Assembly (NCBI GenBank): GCA_022661535.1
Contig: JAKULF010000001.1
Span: 1,054,001 to 1,118,000, forward strand
DNA from: Eutypa lata
Taxonomy: Eukaryota > Ascomycota > Sordariomycetes > Xylariales > Diatrypaceae
Direction of reading: 5' to 3'
DNA: 64,000 nt
Shown here: in pieces, positions 35,571-46,878 of the stretch
How positions within the stretch are numbered: position 1 is the first letter of the stretch
How the letters are laid out: each line of letters opens with the position of its first letter
Position numbers and translations under genes: made by a program
Notes under the pieces: model-generated
What the model was told of the DNA's origin: nothing
Seen by the model: the letters and a program-made list of their open reading frames with translations, nothing else
Databases searched by the model: none

Positions 35571-36347
35571 TTAGCAAGGCTTGATTACAGTGGCTGGGCC
35601 AAATTTGGTTGGACGGTGTGACTTACGAGATTTGGATTTGGACTTAGATACGGAGTCGACCAGTTTCCTGTATTCCTTGGAGTATAATTTCCAGTCGACT
35701 ATCTGCCGCAGTTCGCAGACTTTATCGTGGGTCTTAGCAATGTTTTTCGAAGCCTCTGCCGTCCATTCAACGCCCTTGCACTCGCCTTGACACCATTCTT
35801 CAAACGACGGGACGGTCACCCGGAAAAAGGAATCCCCATGGATCCTCTCAAGGCCTATCTGCCACATGTCCTGGTACAGGCCAAGCATCATGAGGTCATA
35901 AGAGTCGTGAGGGTCTGTAAGAGCCGGCCGAGGAGCAAACCAAAATACCGCCTCATTACATCGGAACTTCTGGTATGGGGCATCGTCTCTCAAGGATACT
36001 AGTCGCTCGTAAGTTAAGGTGGTGAAGAGAGATCCAATGTCTGTATCTGTAGTTTCGTCGAACTTCTTGCACCAAATTTCATAGGAGGCCATACCGGTTC
36101 CGTGTGGCTCCTTTAAAATAGGTCCCTTAAGGCATGATGCAAACTCAACGAGATGCTTGAGTCTGTCCGTAGGCAAGTATTCGCCTTTTTTGGACGATTC
36201 CCGGCAATATATTTCTAGAAGGATTGAGAGAGAATGGCGGCCGTTTGTGTAATGTGACGGGAACGAAGATCCCAGAAGTTCGTTCTTGAAATATTTAAGA
36301 GCGTAGCTCTCATCTGGTGGAGAAGGAATCGGGCTTTCCGAGTCCAT
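35571..36347 (-). CDS. Hypothetical protein, 258 aa
   Basis: Single-exon frame from ATG 36347 (MDSESPIPSPPDESYALKYF) to 35571. I do not recognise the family. It is a mixed, soluble-looking sequence with many aromatic residues (EAVFWFAPRP, LGLYQDMWQIGLERIHG, VPSFEEWCQGECKGVEW) and a very basic Lys/Ser/Arg C-terminus (SKSKSKSRKSHRPTKFG) that could serve as a nuclear signal. There is no signal peptide or membrane segment. A TATA-like site lies about 125 bp upstream. It marks the right end of the accessory zone. Confidence 0.6.
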   Translation of the reverse strand: MDSESPIPSPPDESYALKYFKNELLGSSFPSHYTNGRHSLSILLEIYCRESSKKGEYLPTDRLKHLVEFASCLKGPILKEPHGTGMASYEIWCKKFDETTDTDIGSLFTTLTYERLVSLRDDAPYQKFRCNEAVFWFAPRPALTDPHDSYDLMMLGLYQDMWQIGLERIHGDSFFRVTVPSFEEWCQGECKGVEWTAEASKNIAKTHDKVCELRQIVDWKLYSKEYRKLVDSVSKSKSKSRKSHRPTKFGPATVIKPC

Positions 36348-37699
36348 TGCGCTGTATTAGGTAGGTAGGAATGTAAATAATAGGGATAATGTGGTAGGTA
36401 TGGTCCAAAGAAATTGTTGTTATAATAACTAGTGGGAAAACGGGACGGGTAGGGTAGAGCAGAGAACGAGGTTATATAGCATTCTCTATATGTCGATTTC
36501 GGTTAGTAGGTGGTACTGGATTCCAATGTGAATCACGAGTGCCATTGTATGTATCACTAACACACGGGCCTACCTGGCAAACAACATCTTGATCACAATT
36601 ACAAAGACCTATGAATAGCTCACTAAAAAAAAGAAGAATGCCCTGACCTCAACTCAAATTCCTTAGGTACCTTGTGACTCGCGATTATGAGCCGACCGGT
36701 GAAGCACCATATCATTGCGAGGAATGCGTATTGTGTTACATGATAATAGAAGAACACACTCAAAACCTGCTTTGTGACGTCCGTTTCTTCGGTCTACACT
36801 TACATAACACCACCCCCGACATTCTAGTCTAGAAGAAAAGAAATATTAATCAAATTCTGTTTGGAATTATAGTCGTCAATGATATATCTTTTGTTCCTTG
36901 TATAACCAGGAAACTGGGTTGTTCTAGACGCGAGGAATGATGCCTATAAAGGCTAGCAAACTATAGATAGCCCAACACTTCAAGAGCATAAAATGAGCCA
37001 TGAATACCACTACCGCAGGGTAAAGTAATATGATTAAAGAGAATGTAATTCGTTCCAAATGAAAGCCGTCGCAGAGAAAGCAGCTCTAAGGTGAACAGTT
37101 CATCAAGCCACTTGCATCACTCATCGGAGGATTGCCATCTCAGCAAAGTACTGCACCCCGTAGCGACACATCAGATTCAAAAAGACAAAACCAAAGCTCA
37201 ACTGGAACCATCGAAACTCATGATATATTATAGATTCTCTGCCCCTCTTTCGAGAGAACCGAAATGATGTTCAAGAAAATATATAAAAACACACACACAC
37301 ACACGCAGAACCCCAACCCCCCGCGACATAAAAGAAATATTATATACAAGAAGCAAGTATTACACGCGCCAACTCCTCGTTAAGTCCCGGTGATGATAAT
37401 GAGCCAGGTACTCCTCCTCCCTCACTCCGTATTAAGCCACCAACAGCCAGCCACTCAATGCCGGTAGCCGCCCTCCCGTACATATTAGATAGAAGTAGAG
37501 CTTGTTTTTTCTCGTCAGTTCGTCTTTTTCATGCATGCATGTAATGTATAAAACAATGACTTCGTCGCATCCCCCTTTTCCATTCCTTTCCACCAAGGAA
37601 TCACTCCGAACACCTAAGTTAAACCCCCCGTCTTCAACTCGTGAGAAAAAAAATAAGCCGTTTATGGACCAAGTCATTTGGAGAGAGAAAATATTACTA
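36348..37699. other. Spacer between accessory zone and core block
   Basis: Promoter of the 258-aa gene on the left and the 3' region of LCB3 on the right. It contains a short (AC)n tract at about 37288-37306. No coding frame with family signal is seen. Confidence 0.4.
36471..36480 (-). promoter_or_regulatory. TATA-like element for the 258-aa gene
   Basis: GCTATATAAC on the minus strand, about 125 bp upstream of the ATG at 36347. Sequence match only. Confidence 0.35.
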
Positions 37700-40203
37700 T
37701 TATATGGATGTTAGATGACCAATCCCGAGTCCGGGGATAATCTCGAGTAGGATGGGGACGCCCTCGACGGCAATCATCCCAATGCCTAAATCACAATAAT
37801 TAGCGGGCTTCTTCTTTCCTGTGAACTACTACTTCCATGGATGGTGGGGTTGAGAAGTGAGGTTAAAATGAAAATAATAACGACGGGGGGAGGAGCGTTA
37901 GTTTTCCCCCTTTTCGGGAAGAGTAGGACAGGTTTTGAAAGGGGGGAGATGAGAAAGGAAGAAAGAAACTCACCAGCGTAAACGACCAACTTCGCCACGA
38001 CCTCAACATCGTACCTGACGCGAGGCTTAACAAGGCGAGCGAAGACCTCCTGCTCGCCAAGATCGTCCTCATTCTGCTGCGCGATGTACATCTGAGGCTC
38101 CTCCACCACCTCCGTCATCGTCATCTCCTTATCCGCCGCCGCGCCCTTCTCGCCCAGCGGCAGTCCCACGTCGGGTGACGATATCGAAGACGGTGAGTCA
38201 ACCAATACCGTACCCTCGCCCATCTGCCTCTCATACTCTCGGACCTTGTCGCTGGCCCATCCGCCGCTGCCGCCGTTGCTATTGCTGTTATTACCGGTGC
38301 TGATGCTGATGCCCGTACTGCGGCTCTGATTCGAGTTCTTCTCTTTCTCTGCTCCTCCTGCACCACGGAGGTCCTGCACACTACCCTTCTCCTGAATACC
38401 TCCACCAACACCCGCAGCGCTATTACTCTCTACACTCTCGCGCCGCCTCCTCTCGCGATACGCCAGTGTCTCGTACGCATCAGCAGCGCTCTGGGGCCCG
38501 ACGCTGACAGAGCGACCCCTACCGGGACCGCGCACGCTGGCCAGGAGGCCCGGGAGGTCGCTGACGGAGGGCATGACGTTATCGACACGGAGGCGGGGCG
38601 GGATGACACCGTACTCAGAGGCGGGGACGAAGAAGCGGCGGGGGAGGCTGAGGCCGCGGGTCTCGATGAAGCGGAAGAGGTGGGGCAGCAACCTCAGCAG
38701 GGTCGGCTTCGCGGCCTCCTTCCAAGCCAGGATGGCCAGGATTCCCGCGACGATGCGCGCGGCGGCGACCTGCCACCCCAGGGCCGCGAGGTCGAAGGGC
38801 CACAGCGTGTGCGCGTGCTGCGCCGAGCGCCCCAGGTGCCACGTTGCGGCCTCGAGGCCCATCAGGACGCCCGCGAAGGAGACACTGTCGTCGAAGCAGG
38901 GGCAGTCGTCGGCGGGCTCCGGGTGGATGCGGATGAGGACGATGATGACGAGCATGAGTAACAAAATGGCGCCCCAGCCGCTGGCGTGGACGTAGGCCTC
39001 GACGATGGGCCACCCGTACCACTCGACCAGGGAGATAACGGCGCCGAGGACCGAGCCTACCGCCACGTCGACGAACCCGTGCATCCCGCAGTACAGACGC
39101 CCGAAGATGATGCTGACGGCGTAGAAATACGAGAGGGCCTCGAGGCCGAGGCGCGTCGAGGCGGAGAAGAGCGCCTCGGTAGCGGCGGCATCGCTGTCCG
39201 GTGATGAGCGCAGACATAGTAGCGCGTAGACTGCGACTGAAACGGCATTCGCCGAGTGCGTGGATGGGAAGCCATACTCGAGAGCTACGGAGCCTGACAT
39301 GGTGATGCGGTGGAGGGGCGGCGAGAGCGGGCGCGGGAGCGAGAAGAAGTCCTTGATGAAGCCGCTCCAGAAGACGCCGGAGGCGAGTATATGTACGATT
39401 CTAGGGAGACGATGTTAGGATGCATTACTGTATAGTGTCCTGAGAGCTTTGCCTTGTGACAAACACCTCGAGAAAAGAAACTGCTGCGACATGCATGGAA
39501 CATACCCTTTACCGAAGGAAGCAAAGCCGCACCAGAACATGATAGGCAAGAATATCATGAAGAAGGTGTGTGTGCCCAGGTTCGCCGTGATGGCAAAGTA
39601 GCTATCGAGCGCAGGTGTGCGCAACTTAGCCTGCAGCCAGGCGAGATAAGGCGTCTCCCATCTTATAAGGGGGAGGGCGCGCTGTCGCATGTTGTACCGC
39701 CATGGTGGAAGAGCACGCTTATCTATTTTCTTTTAGTCAGTTATAGCCATCCCTGGGTGATGAAAATATCAAGTGTTTAATGAAATAATGCTTTCCCCCC
39801 CTTTTCAAACAATATATACTAATAACTAAGGGGCATTGGCGTCGTGCGCAAAGACATTGTCGCCTTTGGGACCTCGGCATTGCCCCTCCATAGTACATCA
39901 TATCGGATCGCATCGCATCCGTCACGTCAGATGTGACGTAGTAATAATAATAGCAGTAGCAACGAAAGAAGAGATATAACAAGAAAGAGAACGACGGTAT
40001 CTGTGAACCCACGTACAGTGATCTAAACTCTTCAGGCCAGCATCAATCACGGGCTTGTCTTGCTCCTCTTTCTTCTGCTGTCGCAACCGCCGCTGCTTCT
40101 CTTCATTCGGCTGTATCTGCTCCACCACGAAGCCATTCTCATCCCTCTTCTTGATCACTCGGTCGGCCCCAGAGCTGGAGCCGTTGGCCAGGGGTCGATT
40201 CAT
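37700..40203 (-). CDS. LCB3: Sphingoid-base-phosphate phosphatase (PAP2 superfamily)
   Basis: Four exons, read 40203-40017, 39722-39506, 39400-37974 and 37785-37700, give 638 aa with all phases consistent. The enzyme dephosphorylates dihydrosphingosine/phytosphingosine 1-phosphate in the endoplasmic reticulum, balancing ceramide synthesis against long-chain-base phosphate signalling. The three PAP2 signature motifs are present: KDFFSLPRP (KX6RP), GFPSTHSANA (PSGH type) and GRLYCGMHGFVDV (RX5HX3D). Several hydrophobic segments surround them (AITANLGTHTFFMIFLPIMF, ASGWGAILLLMLVIIVLI). Residues roughly 340-550 form a Ser/Gly/Asn-rich disordered loop longer than in yeast, and a last hydrophobic segment (IGMIAVEGVPILLEIIPGLG) comes from the final exon. 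The first intron (294 nt) and last intron (188 nt) are long for this window. The start MNRPLANGSSSGAD at 40203 has no nearer competitor. Confidence 0.9.
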
Positions 40204-41414
40204 CGCATTCGCGCGTCTGGTTTACTTGAAATTCGTCCGTTCTCGTCTTCGTTCTCGTATTCGTTGTAGCGCGGGTGTAGATTAGGTAGGAGTGAAAGGA
40301 GAGAAGAAGAAGAAGAAGTAGAAGGAATTGGCATGTAGTAAGTAGTAAGTAGTACAACCTCGGCGACTTTACGAATGGAGATATGTAGTTAAGTTATATG
40401 ACGATTCGTAGTACGTCGATGATGAAGGCGATGCAGAGGCAGTGCGACAACAACAGCAGGCTGCAGCGGTTATTAACTGGACCACAAGATACGTAGGTAG
40501 TCAATTGGATTTCAATCGTTGTCGTCGCAGTATCGCGGAGGCGAGCATCGAAAGTGTCGAATAACGGATATTGTGAAAAGTACACGTAGTTGCCGTATGG
40601 AGAATTTACTGTACTACGATTAATCAATTTTACTACATACAAACCTGCTAACGTTGGTACAAATAGTTAGTTACTTATCTGGCTGCTGCGCTGACCTCAC
40701 AGGGTCTTCTGGAGGTTACACTAATATAATAATCATAATTACAGGGTATTACGGGGTACCGACGTTCATGTGTTGTACCTTCGTGAACTCGACACACTTC
40801 CACAAAAGCTAAAATACTGAATTAAGTACCTACATATACCTCTCTACCTTGGCCTCATGGGCGGTGGGGCTGAATCATTGATTTGAACCCTGAAATCCTT
40901 TTCAACAACACAAATTTCCCATTGCTGGTCTTGTATCCTTTTCACGCCTGGTACAACGAATCAACGACCCTCGCTCAGTCTGCTGCAGATCAGGGCTTGT
41001 TTAAGGCTGTAGCGGGGGTGGAGACCAGCCTCCCAGTCCGGAATATATTCCTTCACTACTACTTCACTATCAGGGGTCCAGTCTTCCGGGGGCCCGCGGA
41101 TTCACAGACGCAGTTAGTTACATGTTACGTGGTTACCTACAGAATGGCATTCTCTTCCACGTGGGGGTTATATCGTTGCTAAAGATATAATTAATCCCCC
41201 TCTATTAAGTTACCTAAGTCCACGGCCCGCCTATCTATAGCTAGTTACATGTAGCTAGCGGATCTCTCAGCAGCCAAAAGTTTAACTCACTTCCTACCAA
41301 GGTCCTAGAGGCGTAGTAGGCAATTCCCACGTGACGAGACGTCCCTGAGACCTAGCTCTAGTACTCTTAAGTACCTCCCCTACTCAAAGAAGAAGAAGAG
41401 ACATTAAAAAAAAT
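40204..41414. other. Divergent promoter region of LCB3 and the SDR gene
   Basis: The 1.2-kb spacer holds an (AAG)n-rich patch near 40300-40320 in the LCB3 leader and A-rich sequence just before the SDR start (CATTAAAAAAAATATG). Open frames here lack family signals. Confidence 0.45.
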
Positions 41415-42789
41415 ATGAACAACCGGGTCCTCCTCGGCAAGCGCTGCGTGATCACAGGCGGCAGCCGAGGGATCGGATTCGCTATCGCGGAGCTGTTCGC
41501 AGCGCAGGGCGCGACGTGCACGCTGGTGGGCCGGAACGAGGCGGCACTGAGCCGGGCAGTGGCCCGGCTAAGGCTAAAGACGACAACCACCACCGGGAGA
41601 ATTAGACGTTTAGAGGACAACAACAATAACAATCACGACGGTCACGGCCACGACTACGACCTTAGCACGTTCGCCATGGATGTATCGAGTCCTTCATCGT
41701 GGGATGATTTGGTGACTCGTACGAAATGCGTGAGTCATACATAAGTCGTAGTCCAGACATTGTCGTATATATATATATATATATATGCGTGGAAAGATAG
41801 CAAGCCAGACAAAAGAAGAACTGACGAGTATTTTCCTTCTCTCATTACCGGCATCACAGTACGGCAACAAGACAGACATCCTAGTCAACGCAGCGGGCAT
41901 GACGCAGAACTCCTACTTATACCGCACGGACGTGGCCGACATGCAGCAGATCTTGAACGTGAACCTGCTGGGGACGACGCTGGGCTGCCAGGCTTTCATC
42001 CCGAAGATGATGAGGCAAAAGGAAGGTGAGTAGCGCAAGACAATAAATACAACCTCTAAATATGACGATAATGTCGTGGATATATATACTAATCTACTTA
42101 CTAACGAACCAGGTTGCATCATCAACGTAGCAAGTCTCCTAGCTACGCACGCGGGACGAGGGGCGAGCGTGTATGCAGCATCGAAAGCTGGTATCGTCGG
42201 TATGTATAAATCAAACGATGCCCCTTTACCTCCCCCAGATGACTGGAGAAAATGTCTTCCGTCCAGATTTGGGGAGGGCGGAAATATGTAGCTACATACA
42301 TACATACATAGCGTAAATAGCTAACGCGTCGCAACCTTGCTTGCCACCTGTGTAGGTCTGACGCGATCTCTAGCCTGGGAAGTTGGCAGGTTCGGCATTC
42401 GAGCCAACGTCCTCTTGCCGGGATATATCGAGACTGACATGACAAAGGGTAAGCAAGCAAGCAAGCGGTTGTTTATTTACCACCTTCGTCTCCCTCCCTA
42501 TCCCCCTTTCCCTTATTTCCTCACATAAATACAGCAGCTAGTATCCATCCCCCTATCCGGAAATGGCCCTCTAAACCCCTTTTACCCCCCTTAAAAGTAC
42601 AAAGCATTATTAATATACAGTTTCTCTGTCGCCTTAGGCATGAACGACAAGGGAGAGCTCTCTGCTCTTATCCCCATGGGTCGCCTGGGCTTCGTCGAGG
42701 AGGTCGCCGATGCTGCTCTCTTCCTAGCCAGGAATTCATATGCACATAACTGCGTCCTCAACATCGATGGAGGCTTAAGCGGGACTTAG
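41415..42789 (+). CDS. Short-chain dehydrogenase/reductase, 3-oxoacyl-ACP reductase-like
   Basis: Five exons (41415-41729, 41860-42025, 42113-42199, 42356-42448, 42638-42789) give 270 aa. Introns follow GTGAGT/GTATGT/GTAAGC donors and all phases fit. The Rossmann motif GGSRGIGFAIAELF binds NAD(P)H. NAAG, NVAS (catalytic Ser region), YAASK (YxxxK) and PGYIETDM follow in the classical SDR order. Resemblance is to FabG-type 3-oxoacyl-ACP reductases (mitochondrial fatty acid synthesis in fungi), but SDR substrates cannot be read reliably from sequence. Between beta-strand 2 (LVGRNEAAL) and the next acidic motif (FAMDV) there is an unusual ~30-residue insertion rich in Thr, Asn, His and Asp. Intron 1 contains a (TA)n run at 41763-41787. 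The gene is convergent with UBA2, the two ends being 54 bp apart. Confidence 0.85.
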
Positions 42790-42843
42790 AGAGCCACGTA
42801 TGGCATGTCCCACATCGTCATATGAGCCCGCAATTTCTTGGGA

Positions 42844-44912
42844 TTAATCATCGAGAATGACGAAAGCACCCGTATCTTGATCAACATCTAGGTTGATCAC
42901 CTCGACATCATTAGCGGGTCTGAAAGCAATCTTAGCCTTCTTCGGCTGCGGCGCCTCTTCGTCATCTATTCTAGATCGCTTAAGATCGTTTGTGGGAACT
43001 TCTAGATTAGCAGCGTGTTTGCCATTCGAGACATTGGCGCCATTGCTTATTGGTTCTAGAGCCTTCTTGGGCTTGCGGGGAATGTCCGAAATCTTGTCAC
43101 CACGACCCTTGATTGGCATATCCTCAGCCGCGTCCTTACTAGAGAAGAGGTTAGCTACCGGAGTCCGGAGGATGGTTAATATAATACGCACGCTTCCTGG
43201 ATATCAACGACGATGTTCGTAAGGGTATCTTCGTCAGCATCATCGACTATGGTGATAAAGCTATCTTGCTTGATACCTGTATAAAATTAGACGGGGGCCC
43301 AAATATAGAATAGAGAAAACGTACCAAGTTCATTAAGCTTCTTCTCGAGATTATCTGTTTCATCAGGATCATAGAGTAACCCAGCTTCACTGTTAACGGC
43401 AAACTCTCTATCGCCATATCCGAGCTGCAACTTCACGAACTTCTCTACGAAGTCGTTCAGAGTGGCTCGCGATAAATCGACGTAGGCACTTGTGTGATAG
43501 ACGCTACAGACGGGGCAATCCGGTCTCGGCGCGCGACAAGTATTGGAAGCCAATAACCGTTGATTCGCGAACGGCGTTAAAATGACCTTTAATATATCGT
43601 TAGTTCTGTCCTGCCAAAGTCAGTTGTTGTCTTAACTTACTTCTTTCGCCTTGTCATATTCTCCCTTCAAAACCTTGAATGACTCGAGGACACAGAGACC
43701 AGCTACAATGGCATTGGTAGTTGCAATTGCTGGAATGATGTTACCGGCCATCTGCTTGATATCAAACCGAGATTTTTTTTCAATCCCAAAGATATGGGAT
43801 CGAATATTGGCACTTGCAGTGACAAAGTCCAATGTGTCGATATCATCCTTGTCAAAGGTAATGATGGGCTGAGATGATGCCCCGTTCGTCGTCTCCTGAC
43901 TCTTCTTCGATTCGGCCATCGTCTTGCTTAGACGGTCCAGACTATCGTTGAACACAACCAAATTCTCCTCGAGGGACCAAACTCTCTGATCATCGTACAA
44001 AAATGAATCTTTAGAGGCGACTGACTCCGACGCTCGTCCCATTACGTCCTCATATTTGAGTGACTCTGGTGGTATTCTCGATTGCCACATGTCCTCCATC
44101 GAGCGTAAGCGGTTGATATCTGCGTTAAAGACCTTGTCAAATAGCATTTGTGGAAATTGGGCCGTGCCAACAGATTCCCTGATCTTTCTCAGTTCATCCG
44201 CCTCTTTCTTGAGTTCCGCAATTTCTTGTGCGTTATCGACGCTTTCGGTGTTGTCAAGTGCACTTTGGTCCTCGCTTGCACCGAATATTTCGTTCAGCAG
44301 ATAGCTTTTAGCCCAGACAATGCAGTGGATCGGCTGGCTCGGTGTACTTCGAATGGTACAGACTGGGAAGGATTTGGGGACGGGCTTGGCCTCACAATCG
44401 TAGCATGCTGTAACGCCCCTTTTTATTACTTGAACTTGGCCGTTAAATCCCGTCGTGCCACTCTCGATTAGAGGGACATCGGCTGCCAGGCACATGCGAT
44501 TCACATGCCGTCTCGCCTCGAGGTTGTCGAGCGCATTTAAGACAATCTTAAAACCACGGAACCACTCGACGTTGAACTGGGTATCCTTGATGTTCGCGTG
44601 ATGGGCTACGATCTCGACATTGGGGTTGAATTTTTGCGCAGCTTCTTTAGCTACCAATGCCTTCGATTTCTTGATGTGCTCGTGACGAAAGAGGAATTGA
44701 CGGTTGAGATTGCTCAAATCGATAGTGTCGAGATCGACGATATGGACTTCGTGGTACCCGGTGAGGACGAGATTCTTGAGGAGTTCGCAGCCAATTCCAC
44801 CCGCACCAACCATCAATACGCGGGCCTGTCGAGCTGATGTCAGCATAATGTCTAGATTGGATGGTTCCTTGACACCCTCGAGGAGATCTCCAAGATCCAC
44901 TGTTTTTGCCAT
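42844..44912 (-). CDS. UBA2: SUMO-activating enzyme subunit 2 (E1)
   Basis: Four exons, read 44912-43641, 43586-43325, 43276-43192 and 43138-42844, give 637 aa with all phases consistent and introns of 48-54 nt. UBA2 pairs with AOS1 to adenylate SUMO and take it up as a thioester before handing it to UBC9, in the nucleus. Visible features are the ATP site VLMVGAGGIGCELLKNL, the acidic loop VDLDTIDLSNLNRQFLF, the catalytic cysteine region FPVCTIRSTPSQPIHCIVWA, and zinc-binding pairs CYDC and CPVC (exon 2). A ubiquitin-fold region lies in exons 2 and 3. The C-terminus has a basic nuclear signal (KRSRIDDE, PKKAKIAF) and ends with a SUMO-interaction-like VEVINLDVDQ and AFVILDD. Length matches fungal UBA2. 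The ATG at 44912 is the only sensible start. Confidence 0.95.
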
Positions 44913-45444
44913 GTTGAGACTAACGACGGTGGGTAGTGTGAAGATGCGAATTGGACCAAGTTGAATTCAACTTGGTCGCGGATGGTGATGTCGGGATGAC
45001 GTTTTCGGTTCGATAATTTGGGATGGAATCGGAGGAATTGGGGAAGTAAAGGGAAATCAATGCTGTGAATGAGGCAAGAGGTAGGTTGTTTGAATGAGAG
45101 AAAAGATGCATGTATAAGGCTTCATGGAAAAGGAACTTTGTGTTGCGCAGGCAACCACCGGCAACAGAAGCTTGTGGTAGTAAGTAGCGGTTACAGTTGC
45201 AGTTGTAGACATTGGGTGGGTGTCGCATGTGTAGTTTACACAAGGTAGTAATCAGTGAATGCGGACTTGCAGCCTCGGGGAAAATAAACGGAATGGCAAA
45301 GCGCAACGTAAGTCAACGCGACGACATAGCGCACATGCGCAAACGACACGACAAACGAACGAATAAGCGACTAAATTATCAATGATTGTGGCGCATTGGA
45401 GCAGCTTCGCAATAGGTGCACTAATATGTATAGCTATCAACAAA
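44913..45444. other. UBA2 upstream region
   Basis: Promoter of UBA2. Open frames on the minus strand here show no family signal. Confidence 0.4.
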
Positions 45445-45705
45445 CTAACTTACTTCCTTGACTGCTGTGTTCAGGGTTGGACCAAGCGATTGACGATTCT
45501 TACTATCGCGTACCCATCCAGGCGCAGGTGCCGGTGCTGGCGCTGGTGCTGGCACTGGTGCAGGTACAGAAACGGGCACGGGCACGGGGACAGGTGCAGA
45601 CGCAGGTATAGATATCGGCGGGTTCATCGTCGCTATTCCTGATAGTGTTGTGGCCGCCGGCGCACTAGGTTCTATATCAGCTGTGCCTGTCGCCGACATT
45701 GTCAT
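45445..45705 (-). CDS. Short Ala/Pro-rich hypothetical protein (doubtful)
   Basis: An 86-codon minus-strand frame with a near-perfect Ala/Pro/Val repeat (VPVPVPVSVPAPVPAPAPAP) followed by GWVRDSKNRQSLGPTLNTAV. The sequence AAG GAA|GTAAGT just before its stop is a good splice donor, so the frame may be only a first exon, but I could not find a convincing partner. A plus-strand frame in the same area (45650-45862, ending LEERLDQEEGQRKRRDLMMQ) is an equally unproven candidate. Confidence 0.25.
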   Translation of the reverse strand: MTMSATGTADIEPSAPAATTLSGIATMNPPISIPASAPVPVPVPVSVPAPVPAPAPAPAPAPGWVRDSKNRQSLGPTLNTAVKEVS

Positions 45706-46878
45706 GGGCTATAGCTTTGATGATGCATGCGCAGTATTCTATACGACGAAGAAAGGATTCGGTATCGACGTGTTTAACGCAATGCTCGAGGAGAGGTTAG
45801 ACCAAGAAGAAGGACAGAGAAAACGGCGAGACTTGATGATGCAGTTCAGCCTTAGATGGTAAAAATATCGAATAGGTACTACATGAAGGTAAGGTGGAAG
45901 GTGGAATAACCAGGTAACTTAAATGAGTGAGCAAGTGGATTACTAGATGGATGGAATAATACACAGTATACAGATACGAAGAAGATACCTAGATATAGAT
46001 TGATGGAGGGATTAAATTGTGCCCATCATATAGCATTTTCCTATGTGTTATGCATTACTACGCTATACATAGAACGTACCCTTTAAGTTACAGTTACTCC
46101 CGTATATGGTTAATGAGTGTTTTGCTGCAGGCTCTCAACATTTACCACCACAAAAAGCAAGGCAGACACAGATGCACAGCTTCTAGCCTGCCCGAATAAA
46201 AGTTACCAGCTTCAGAGCGAGTCGGATCGTCGTCCGTAAAGCAGGGATCAGGTATTTCGCCTGCTCGCTCGACTCTCGACGCTCGACTAAATAAAATCCA
46301 CCCGGAATGAAACGCAATTGGTGCGTCAATCAGCTTGCAAACCGTGAGTTAGGTAACTACGTAGGTACCTATGTAGGTATTGTGGGGGTCGCCCGTCATT
46401 CGAGATCCGCCTCGGTATCTTTTAGTTAGCACCTCTTACGAAAGTAGCTGTCATCATAAAATATCACGAACCGCTCTTGGCGCGACCTGTGCTGTCCGTT
46501 AGTTACCTGCATGCCTTCATGTACATTAGGTAGGCTTGAAGCTCCAGTTGGTTGGGTCATCTCCACAATCTCTTGACGCTTTTCATTGATTGCCTGAAAG
46601 AGCAGTGAGTGCCAGACTGCACGATACTTAAAGGAGAATTGCCTTCAAAGTTGGGTAGGTATACGGACGGGTATGTACATCTCAGTTCACGTGATATCTT
46701 TCCAAACAGCTTGTGATATACACCAATCAATCTCTATAGAAACGTCTTTAATCCGACTTCGATATCAGTCTTCATTGATACCTACTTACCTAAGTACTCA
46801 GATATATCTTGTTGGTTCCCTGCCATTGTCTCAAACTTCAATTGCAACCACGCAGCATTATTCGCTAGACACACAGCC
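45706..46878. other. Spacer upstream of QNG1
   Basis: Holds the unproven plus-strand frame up to 45862 and, on the right, the QNG1 promoter with several TAGGTA/TACCTA repeats. No RNA gene is seen. Confidence 0.4.

Noticed and set aside
38615..39217. 200-codon Arg/Pro-rich minus-strand frame
   Set aside because: Shadow of the LCB3 coding exon in another frame; composition follows the GC-rich codons and no family motif is present.
37786..39300. LCB3 read as a single-exon 504-aa protein starting MSGSVALEYG
   Set aside because: That start lies after the KX6RP motif; upstream exons supply the missing PAP2 motif in phase, and the 3' end reads into an intron with GTGAGT donor.
40883..41182. 99-codon plus-strand frame upstream of the SDR gene
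   Set aside because: No motif or good start context; lies in a divergent promoter region.
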